A DNA stretch of 64,000 bases from Paenibacillus_V sp046244365 (lineage in GTDB: Bacteria > Bacillota > Bacilli > Paenibacillales > NBRC-103111), in NCBI RefSeq assembly GCF_046244365.1, contig NZ_CP176395.1:744001-808000 (forward strand). Reading direction: 5' to 3'. This document shows, in pieces, positions 1 through 8,300 of the stretch. The position numbers were made by a program, and so were the translations under genes. The notes under the pieces were generated by a model. That model was not told the origin of the DNA. It saw only the letters and a program-made list of their open reading frames with translations, and did no database searches. Positions within the stretch are counted from its first letter, which is position 1; each line of letters opens with the position of its first letter.

Positions 1-1
1 C

Positions 2-2188
2 GCGGATTTGTATGTGCGGGCGAAGAACCGGCCTCCGCTTGTGTTGTGGGGAGGCCCGGAAGGGCTGCAGCTGTCGGCCTGCGTGCAGATCGGCGGTGAC
101 GATCCCGGCTCTCTGCAGCTGGCAAGCACGACCGCAGGCTGGATGACCTTCGTTGAAGGCTGGGCGCCGAAAATCGTCGAGCTTGGCGGAAAGCCGTTTT
201 TGTTCCGCCAAGAGAACGATGCGGCGGCTTTCTATCCTTGCGGCAGCGACCGGGCGATCGGCGAGCCGCTTGTACTGGGCTGCCGTAATGTCGTATCCGC
301 TGGAGCGGCGGATCTGAACGGCGACGGCTATGGCGAAATCGTACTCGCCGTCTGCGCCGATCGGGATGCGAACGAGCTGTCCTGGATCTATTGGGGCGGC
401 GCGGCAGGCTTCGGGGATGACAGACGGACGGCTTTGCAGACGATCAGCGCGCGCGACGTCAGCATCGGCGATCTGGATGGCGACGGCGTGCCGGAGATCG
501 TCATCTGCCAAGGCCGGACGGACGTGATGAACACGACGGAGTCGCTGATATATCGGGTGCCGGGGCAGGCTGAATGGGCCGAAGCGGCAGGCGATGCAGC
601 TCTACTAGCCGATCCGATTCGGCTGGTTACGCATGACGCCGCGACGGCTTTGATCGGGCGGACTTCGGACGCCGAACATCCGCAGATCATTTTTATCAAC
701 CATGTCTCGGGGCGGGTCCGCGGCGACGTATCGGCATACGCATACCTTGGCGGGTCGAATGGCTTCGATGCGGACCGGCGAATTGAATTTCCCGGCTGGG
801 CGGCCGTCGATTCGATCTGCTGCGATTTCAACGATAACGGCTGGGGCGACGTGTTTATCGCCAATTGCGCGGAGAACGCTCCTCATCTCGATCCGGGTTC
901 GTTCCTGTATTGGGGCGGGCCGGAAGGCTTCGATCCGGACCGCAAGCAGATTTTGCCCACGCTGCGCGCGCATGGCAGCGCAGTCGGGGATTATCGCCAC
1001 AGCGGCTATCTCGATTTGGCAGTCGTCGGCGTGAGCAACCCGGAGCTGCTTATTTTCAGAGGGGGTCCGGACGGCTTCGACACGGCGAATCCGCAGCGCA
1101 TTTTGATGGATCCGAACATGGAGGAGTATATCCCGGTCAAGGCGCTGCACCCTTACGAGGACCCGGTCGGCATCGCTTACCGGGAGCCCAGATGGATGCT
1201 GGCGGCGGATTTCAACAACGACGGCTGGCTGGATTTGTTCGTGTCGCAAATTTTCGGCTACAGCTATATTCTTTGGGGCGGTCCGGAAGGCTATTCAATG
1301 GAGCGTTCGACCCGTCTCAATTGCGATGGAGGCATTTGCGCGCAGGCGGCTGATTTGACCGGCAACGGCTGGCTCGACCTGATCGTCGGCGGCCATCTGG
1401 TCATGGGCAAGAACGCGAAGTACGAATCGTACATCTACATTTATTGGGGCGGACCCGAAGGGTACCGCGAAGAACGCCGCGCCCAGCTGCCGGCCCATAC
1501 CGCGAATGCGCTGACGATTGCGGATTTCAACCGGGACGGCATTCTCGATATTTTTGCAACCTCCTACAATAGCGGCCGGGAACGAGATATCGACGCGTAC
1601 CTGTATTGGGGGCAGCCCGGCGGTCATTTTTCGGCCGAGAATCGGCTGCAGCTGCCCGCCCATTCGTCGTGCGGCGCGATGGCGATCGACTTCGACGAGG
1701 ACGGCTGGGTGGATCTGGCGATTGCCAACCATAAAACGTACGGCGATCATGTCGGGCATTCGTATGTCATGTGGAACGGTCCGGAAGGTTTTTCGCCGCA
1801 GCGGATGACGAAGCTTCCGACCCTAGGTCCGCACGGCATGATGTCGGTCGATCCTGGCAATATCGCGGATCGCGGGGCGGAGGAATTTTACATTTCGAGT
1901 GCGCACGAGCTTCCCGAAGGGGAGAAGGTTACCCGTATGGTGTGGGAGGCGGAGCTTCAGCCGAAGACATGGGTGAAGGCGCAGCTGCGTTTCGCCGCCT
2001 ATCGGGAAGAGCTGGAGCATGCGGCATGGCAGGGACCGGACGGAACTGTGGAAGCATGGTTCGATAACGGGCAAGGGGCGCCGGGCTTGCGGCAAACCGG
2101 CCGGTGGGTGCAGTACCGCTTAGCGCTCGGCGCCGTCAACGGCGGCAACAGCCCGCGCGTGACGGAGGTTCGGGTGGAGTCGGAATAG
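2..2188 (+). CDS. FG-GAP/VCBS repeat beta-propeller protein, 5' end outside window
   Basis: Integrin-alpha-like propeller protein of unknown function. The frame is already open at base 2 (Ala-Asp-Leu-Tyr-Val-Arg) and matches the middle of the paralogue at 10309-13062, so the start lies upstream and the TTG at base 8 is internal. At least seven calcium-loop motifs of the D-x-[DN]-x-[DN]-G-x-x-[DE] kind are visible (for example DLNGDGYGE, DFNNDGWLD, DFNRDGILD, DFDEDGWVD), each followed by a blade ending in a YWGGPEGF-like strand. The last 90 residues form a different, non-repeat domain that is almost identical in the paralogue. FG-GAP repeats usually build seven-bladed extracellular propellers. 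Here the visible part gives no clue to a ligand, and the paralogue has no export signal. The neighbours (SGNH hydrolase, SLH proteins, sulfatase) suggest a glycan context, but that is inference. Confidence 0.85.
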   Translation, partial: ADLYVRAKNRPPLVLWGGPEGLQLSACVQIGGDDPGSLQLASTTAGWMTFVEGWAPKIVELGGKPFLFRQENDAAAFYPCGSDRAIGEPLVLGCRNVVSAGAADLNGDGYGEIVLAVCADRDANELSWIYWGGAAGFGDDRRTALQTISARDVSIGDLDGDGVPEIVICQGRTDVMNTTESLIYRVPGQAEWAEAAGDAALLADPIRLVTHDAATALIGRTSDAEHPQIIFINHVSGRVRGDVSAYAYLGGSNGFDADRRIEFPGWAAVDSICCDFNDNGWGDVFIANCAENAPHLDPGSFLYWGGPEGFDPDRKQILPTLRAHGSAVGDYRHSGYLDLAVVGVSNPELLIFRGGPDGFDTANPQRILMDPNMEEYIPVKALHPYEDPVGIAYREPRWMLAADFNNDGWLDLFVSQIFGYSYILWGGPEGYSMERSTRLNCDGGICAQAADLTGNGWLDLIVGGHLVMGKNAKYESYIYIYWGGPEGYREERRAQLPAHTANALTIADFNRDGILDIFATSYNSGRERDIDAYLYWGQPGGHFSAENRLQLPAHSSCGAMAIDFDEDGWVDLAIANHKTYGDHVGHSYVMWNGPEGFSPQRMTKLPTLGPHGMMSVDPGNIADRGAEEFYISSAHELPEGEKVTRMVWEAELQPKTWVKAQLRFAAYREELEHAAWQGPDGTVEAWFDNGQGAPGLRQTGRWVQYRLALGAVNGGNSPRVTEVRVESE

Positions 2189-2331
2189 AGATAGGGAAAG
2201 CGGCGTAACGGTCAGTACCGAACAAATTTCGGGGCAAGCGCGTTGAAGGAAATATTCGATGGATAGTAGAAAACAGGTAGAAAGGTAGATTAGTATACGG
2301 TAGAATGGGGTTAAAAACCGGAGGCTTTGTC

Positions 2332-2961
2332 ATGAAACTGGCTGCTCTTGAGAAAATGAAGCGGGGCGAGCATGCCCTGATCGTCCTGTTGGGAGATTCG
2401 ATCACCGAAATCAACTATCATCTGCACGGCCACTTGAACTATGCCGGACTCTTGCAAAAGCGGCTGCTCGAGGCGTACGGCCGAAACGCGCTCTTTATTA
2501 ACGCCGGGGTGAGCGGGAATACGACGAGGAACCTGCTCGCGCGGCTGACGCGGGATGCGCTGCAATTCAAGCCCGATCTCGTCACGCTGATGATCGGCGT
2601 CAACGATTGCGGCAAGGGCGTTCCGCTGGAGGAATACGCGCAAAATCTGGAGACGCTGATCGCCTCCATCCGGCAGTCGGGGAGCGAAGTCCTGCTGCTG
2701 ACCCAGCATCCGCTGCATCCGGGACTGCCCGAAATTGCGGAGAAGTACGGGGAATATCCGGACTTTATGGAAGCGGCTCGAACCGTAGCCAAGCGGCTCG
2801 AAGTGCACCTTTGCGATATTTACGAAGGTTGGCAAACGGCGCTCGCCGATCATCCGAACCGGTTCTGGTCGCTCATGAACGATCCGCTTCATCCGAATGA
2901 ACGCGGACACCGGTTGACCGCACAGCTTGTGCTTGAGACGCTCGGACTCACTTTGGAATAG
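2332..2961 (+). CDS. SGNH/GDSL-family hydrolase
   Basis: Predicted esterase or acylhydrolase of 209 residues acting in the cytoplasm (no signal peptide). The SGNH blocks are all present: LLGDSIT with the nucleophile Ser23, NAGVSGNTTRNL carrying the oxyanion Gly, GVNDCG with Asn91, and DPLHPNERGH with the catalytic Asp184 and His187. The length is typical for the single-domain family. An in-frame ATG lies at 2305, but CCGGAGG at 2318-2324 is spaced seven bases from the ATG at 2332, so I chose the latter. Such enzymes often remove acetyl groups from sugars; the substrate here cannot be read from the sequence. It stands 143 bases after the FG-GAP gene and is followed by a hairpin terminator. Confidence 0.85.
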   Translation: MKLAALEKMKRGEHALIVLLGDSITEINYHLHGHLNYAGLLQKRLLEAYGRNALFINAGVSGNTTRNLLARLTRDALQFKPDLVTLMIGVNDCGKGVPLEEYAQNLETLIASIRQSGSEVLLLTQHPLHPGLPEIAEKYGEYPDFMEAARTVAKRLEVHLCDIYEGWQTALADHPNRFWSLMNDPLHPNERGHRLTAQLVLETLGLTLE

Positions 2962-2989
2962 GGCGGGCTACCGGGCAGGTCAGGGAGAG

Positions 2990-3033
2990 GCTTTCCTTTG
3001 AGGTTGATTTCAAGCCTCCGGGAAAGCTTTTTT
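2990..3033 (+). terminator. Rho-independent terminator after the SGNH hydrolase
   Basis: GCTTTCC (2990-2996) pairs with GGAAAGC (3021-3027), followed directly by six T. The loop is long, with a small inner GAGG/CCTC stem. Confidence 0.55.
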
Positions 3034-3151
3034 CCGTTTGAACAGGTGAAGCAGAAGCTGCTAGTCCCGCCCAAACGATGCCCGGATTTTTTCTTCCGGC
3101 CCGATCTATTGTATAATACGTTGGAGTTGTACTTGGCGAAGGAGCGATGAC

Positions 3152-3559
3152 ATGTCTGCAGCAAAAGGAACGAAGGAAAACCCGTGGCAATTGAAAACGC
3201 CGCCTCTCTCCTCCGACTTTGAAATGTATAAGGATGAGAAAGACGGCAAAGAGATTTTGGTGTGTACGGTAGGGAAAACCGTTCTTCATTACGATTACCG
3301 CTGCATTGCCGATCTGCATGCGATGCTGAAAGCGCATGGCGATTGGATGGAGCTTGGCAGCGCGGACGAGCAGAAGCCGGCCAAGGAAGGCACGGTTGAA
3401 GCATGGGGCCGGTCGGAGGACAACCCGGTCGGCGGCTGGTACGGCTTAAAAAAAGGGTTTCGCGGACGCTTCGGCATGTACGTGCCGCCGCTTCTGGAAG
3501 AGCTCGGCCTTGCCGAAGTCGAGCACAATGCCCGGAACAACCGGATGAGAGCGTTGTAA
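3152..3559 (+). CDS. Small conserved-looking hypothetical protein
   Basis: I do not recognise this 135-residue protein. It is soluble, with no signal peptide, membrane segment or cysteine-rich motif, and slightly basic at the C-terminus. The sequence is compact and well formed: a beta-rich first half, a Trp/Gly-rich middle (EGTVEAWGRSEDNPVGGWYG) and a C-terminal helix. GAAGGAGCGATGAC gives a good ribosome binding site a few bases before the ATG, and TATAAT at 3113-3118 may be a promoter -10 box. A terminator follows, so it is probably a single-gene transcript. Codon use looks like that of the neighbours, so I believe it is a real gene, function unknown. Confidence 0.75.
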   Translation: MSAAKGTKENPWQLKTPPLSSDFEMYKDEKDGKEILVCTVGKTVLHYDYRCIADLHAMLKAHGDWMELGSADEQKPAKEGTVEAWGRSEDNPVGGWYGLKKGFRGRFGMYVPPLLEELGLAEVEHNARNNRMRAL

Positions 3560-3590
3560 TACGCGAAGCTAACAATATGATTAACCGGTG

Positions 3591-3621
3591 CGGAAGGCAG
3601 TAAGCTGCCTCCGTTTTTTTT
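3591..3621 (+). terminator. Rho-independent terminator
   Basis: CGGAAGGCAG and CTGCCTCCG form a 9-bp stem with one bulged A around a TAAG loop, followed by eight T. Confidence 0.85.
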
Positions 3622-3624
3622 GCG

Positions 3625-3654
3625 TTGACACCTTCCATTTTATGCTGCTATACT
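3625..3654 (+). promoter_or_regulatory. Sigma-A type promoter for the SLH-like protein
   Basis: TTGACA at 3625-3630 and TATACT at 3649-3654 are separated by 18 bases, about 60 bases before the start of the gene at 3714. Confidence 0.65.
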
Positions 3655-3713
3655 ACAATAACCAATTATTCATGTAGGAATTATATGATTATAATACATA
3701 GGAGGTTATTTAT

Positions 3714-5069
3714 ATGACACGATTACGTACACCAAGCACAAAGCTGTTTACGGTACTCCTCTTGGCCTTTTCTCTCTTCTTTACGCAAGCGGCTGTCTTT
3801 GCGGCTGAACCGCAAACGTTCGCTGCCCGGGAAGACGGGGCTGCGCAGGTTAAGCAATTTTTGCAGGAAAAGTTCGGCGTCGGTTTGAGCGGAACGATCA
3901 CGAAGGCCGATTTCATTCAAGCGATCGCCCGAATTTTGGGCTACAAGCCCTCCGGCAAAGAGGTAGTTTTCAGCGATTTACCTGCCAATCATCCGTCGTA
4001 CGCTTCGGCGGCGGCTTTGTACGAGAACGGCATTTTGGACGGGCCGGCCGTTCAAGGAGAAGAGACGCTAACCAAATCCGTCGCCGTTTCCATTGCGGTA
4101 AGAGCGGCAGGCATCAAGGAGCTGGCCTACACGTATCCGGCGGAGAAAATCGATAAAGCGCTCGGCAGCCTTCAAGTAACCGGCGCCTCTTATGCTAATA
4201 AGGTCGCGCAGGAGCTGGCATCCGCGGTCGATACAGGCTTGCTGCCCGATTCATTCTTTGCCGGCTTTCGGTCCGGCATTACGGCTGACGAGCAATTGGT
4301 GAACGCGCTGCTGGGCAAAGTCCTCGTTACGAAGGGCCTTTACAAGAAATATATCGGCTATGTCAACGATCCGGATATTTACGCCAAGCTGAACGGTGCG
4401 TACGACAGCTCGGATATTATCGACGTTCCCAAGCTGCAGAAGCTCGTCAATACCGCTCTGGAGCAAAACCTGATTACCGGCTACAGCCTGAAGGATACCC
4501 GTTTCGAGCCCAATTTCATTCCTTCCCTGTCGCTTATTTACGGACATTCCGATCTTACGCACGCCATCCAGCTGATCGGCTTGCTTCGCAGCGAGGGTCT
4601 TAACGCCAAAGTACAGTTCGAGCCGAAAACATCCGCGTTCATTCACTTGGCCGAATGGGGAGACCCGGGTCCGAACGTCGTGAAAATTGCCAACGGCAAT
4701 TACATCGCATACGCAAAGGAATACGATTTGGCATTCGAATTCTCGACAGCTGAGGATAAAGCCGCTTTCCAGCAAGTCGTCTTGACCTATGCGAAGAAGA
4801 ACGTCAAGGATCAAACGGGACTGATCGCCGGCTCCTGGTGGCAGCCGCTGTACTATTCGTCGACAGAATTGAAGGATTACGAACGGATCACGAACAATTT
4901 CATTACGGACAAAGATAGCCCGTATACCGCCAATCCGTTCTCGCTAAACGAAGATTCCGCCAAGGTTGTAGAAGGACTGAAAGCCATCGATAAGGATGCG
5001 GTAGTGACCCCTATCCAGTTCTGGGTGGATAAACCGTTCTTCAATTATTTGCACGGAGAAGCGTTATAA
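3714..5069 (+). CDS. Secreted protein with N-terminal SLH-like repeats
   Basis: Exported protein of 451 residues. The N-terminus is a Sec signal peptide (basic MTRLRTPSTK, hydrophobic core, cleavage near VFAAEP). Residues about 55-140 resemble two degenerate SLH modules: FIQAIARILGYKP, then FSDLPANHPSYASAAALYENGILDGP, then a TLTKSVAVSIAVRAAG tail. SLH modules bind pyruvylated secondary cell-wall polymer, so it may be cell-wall attached. The remaining 300 residues are mostly helical, with Asp/Lys-rich loops and a WWQPLYYSS segment, and match nothing I can name. AGGAGGTTATTTAT precedes the ATG, a sigma-A promoter lies upstream, and a terminator follows. It appears monocistronic. Confidence 0.8.
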   Translation: MTRLRTPSTKLFTVLLLAFSLFFTQAAVFAAEPQTFAAREDGAAQVKQFLQEKFGVGLSGTITKADFIQAIARILGYKPSGKEVVFSDLPANHPSYASAAALYENGILDGPAVQGEETLTKSVAVSIAVRAAGIKELAYTYPAEKIDKALGSLQVTGASYANKVAQELASAVDTGLLPDSFFAGFRSGITADEQLVNALLGKVLVTKGLYKKYIGYVNDPDIYAKLNGAYDSSDIIDVPKLQKLVNTALEQNLITGYSLKDTRFEPNFIPSLSLIYGHSDLTHAIQLIGLLRSEGLNAKVQFEPKTSAFIHLAEWGDPGPNVVKIANGNYIAYAKEYDLAFEFSTAEDKAAFQQVVLTYAKKNVKDQTGLIAGSWWQPLYYSSTELKDYERITNNFITDKDSPYTANPFSLNEDSAKVVEGLKAIDKDAVVTPIQFWVDKPFFNYLHGEAL

Positions 5070-5094
5070 GAACCGTTTCATGGAAGACCTCGAA

Positions 5095-5142
5095 AGGCCG
5101 GCCGTTTCTAGCGTACAGCTAGGAATAACCGGTCTTTTTTCG
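5095..5142 (+). terminator. Rho-independent terminator
   Basis: An inner stem TTCTAGC/GCTAGGAA around GTACA is extended by GGCCGG against CCGGTC, followed by six T. Confidence 0.7.
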
Positions 5143-5358
5143 TTTAGCCAAATCCCAAACGACTACAACTTCCCCGGTCATGTTCTGAACATTCCGGGGT
5201 TTGCCGGGTGCGGGACTGCTCTTATACTTTGAGAGGAAATGAACGCTATCCGATAACCTTTGGGGGAGGGAGAGGAGGGTTCGATGAGCGAACGAGGCAT
5301 AAGGGTATCGATAGATGTAAACGTATTCAAATCGAGTCGTGAATAGGGAGGATGAATC

Positions 5359-8300
5359 ATGGTTGGCAAATGGCCTATGCGCAAAATGTTTCGAAAGCTT
5401 CAGCTGTTCGTTTGCGCCATCTTGGTTTTGGCTCTGCTCGTACCGGAAGCTGCCGCCGCATCGGCTGGGCAGCCGGAGGCAGGAAACGCTTCAGGGGCGG
5501 GGGCCGTGCAGCAGTCGGTGTACGGGTCCGTATATGACAGCGGCCCGGCATCGTCAGGTCTGCTTCCGTCGGCAGCCGGTTATACGGAGAGGGACTTGAA
5601 TCCGGAAACCGGACAGCTCGGCGGCTTCGGGTATGCGTACGGTTTCCAGTTGGACTACATGTACCGCAGTATCGGAGTCGATCTCGGCTTCAGGACTACC
5701 GTCAATACGATCGAGCTTGATGTGAAGAACGAGGCGAATCGCGTCGAGAAGGTCGATCTGTCGCTGTACGTCAGCGATGACAACATGACATTCCTTAAAG
5801 TGAAGGATTGGGATTTTGTCAAAGTTGGCGGCAAAGCCATTTTGTATAATTTTTCGGAAATGGCGCGCTATGTGAAGGTGCACAATCATTTCGACGATAC
5901 GACGGGTACCTTCTATGCCGACAATCTGCAGGATATGGTCAAGGCATACCATCTGCCTCCGGGCCGGTTCACGGCAGGCGGGGGCAAGAGCTGGCTGTTC
6001 CGCAAGCCGGTAACGGTGGCCAATCCGAATAACGAGACGCTATACGACCGGGCCGTTTACTTGACCAAGGCGGAACTCGGCACGGAGGAGCTGATCGCGG
6101 CGGGCAAGCTGCAGGCGGATTACCGTGATGTGCGGTTTGCGGATGCCGGCGGCAAAGAGCTTCATTACTATATGGACGACAACGGCTTCTTCGTCCGTAT
6201 TCCGCAGCTGCAAGCGTCGGCGAGCGAAACCGTTTATTTCGTGTACGGCAACCCGGCGGCATCCTTCCGCGGCCATGCGCAGGAGGCGCTGCAGGTCGAA
6301 TACGGCAACAAGACGCTCGTTGCTCAAGACGGAGAGATCAAGCCCGTACGGCTGAAGGACGGCACCTTGATGATGCTTGCGGGGTCGAACGACAAAGGCG
6401 TAACCGCCAGGTATTCCTATGACGGCGGCAAAAACTGGACGAACGCAGAAGCGCTTGTCCCTGCGGTGAGCAACTCCGGCATGTACCAGTTCCCGGGCGG
6501 AGCGTATGTGGATGAAGAGACGGGCGACGTCTACTTGTTCTTCGGGGTTCATTACTATTTCGGCGTATGGAGCGGCGGCAGCACCTGTCTGGACAAAAGC
6601 GTGTGCCGCAACGATATGTATTTCGCGAAATCGTCGGGCTTTAACGGGAAGAAACCGGTATTCGGAGCGACGCGGCAAATTACCGGAATCAACACGGCGT
6701 CCGGCCACCCGATTCATTATGCGCTCTCGTATACGAACCCGATCCGGTTGAGCACAGGCCGGCTTCTGGAGCCGTTCTCCTATGTAATCGGGGATGACGG
6801 CACGTTCGGCGTCGGTATCCTGTATTCGGACGATGACGGAGCGACCTGGCAGAAGAGCGTCTCCGAGCTGTCCATCCCTTCGGTCGGCGGAGAAGGAGGC
6901 GTAACGGAGGTCGCTATCATCGAGCTGGCCGACGGCACGGTCAAAACGTATATGCGCCAGCAGCGGGCGGATTTGTTCTATTTGGGTACGAGCTCATCGA
7001 CGGATAAAGGAAAGATATGGTCCCAGGTGACAAACAGCGAAATCATGAGCACGAATACGTTTCCGGCTATGATCCGGGACGGCAACAAGGATATTCTGCT
7101 TACATGGTCCGGGCATAACGCGATGGGGGGCAGCAGCTATCAGCGCAGCAATCTTACCGTAGCCTACAGCAGCGACGAGACGGCATCCTGGCAAGCGTAC
7201 AGGGACGTGCTCGGCCGCACGAGACTTTCGAACCCGGGATGGTTCAACGGCAACGATGCCAGAACGGTCGTGCAAGCGGATAAAGTGCCGGCGGGTGAAG
7301 ACGGCTGGCTGTTCGCCTGGTCCGGACCGAACGGGGTGTATTCCTTGCTGGTAGAAGATTTCGACCGGTATTTGCGCCGCAGCCACGGTGCGCTGGACGA
7401 CTTCGAGTACGAGAAGCCGGCGGCGGCTACGGATAACGGAAGCAGACTGGCGTATGACTACTGGTGGAAAACGACGGATTCCGGCGTGGTCGCGACCAGC
7501 GATGCTCGTGTCAAGCAAGGAAAGCGTTCTCTGCATCTTAACGATACGGTGAACGACAAAAAAAGAACGGCGGCATCGCGACTATTCCCGGCCGCCCGGA
7601 AGGCAAGCGTACAGTTTTCCGTATACGGAGCCAGCTTTGCGAATGAGCTGTACGTCTCGCTCCAAGAAGGCTTCTCGCAAAACTGGAACGCGCTGGGCGC
7701 AGGCTTCATTTTACAGGTGTCCCCTGACGGGAAGCTGAAGTACACGGATACCGCGGCGGATTCCTCGACATCCGATACCAAAGTAGGGTTCGTCAATCCG
7801 GATTCCGATCCGACGAAGGGGAATCTGATCTCGATCGGCGATACGGGGTCGTTTGCGCTGGATTATGTGAACAGGAGCGTCGGCGCCGATCTTGGCCGTC
7901 TTACGAAGATTAATGGCATTAAACTGACGGATAGTAAACAGTACAACAAGCCGCAAGCGGGCGGCGTACTCGGAAACCGCGTCAATAAAGAAAATCTTGA
8001 GGTATATATAAGCAATTCGAATAAAGGCGATTGGACCAAGGTGGAAGGATGGTCCTATAACAAAACGGACGGCAGCATTACGATCGGTCTGGAGGGACTG
8101 TCCGTTTCCGCGCGGTATGTAAAGGTGCATCAGAGCTTCTCCGATACGGCGTTTACCTTCGGAGGACCGCTGCAGGAAATTATGACGGTCGTGACCGATC
8201 AGAGCGCGCCGATCGTATTCCATGAGCTGCCGACACCGACAGTTCTGGCCAAAAATGCATGGTCGGCTGTCAAGCTCGACTACGATATGGATGCGGGCTC

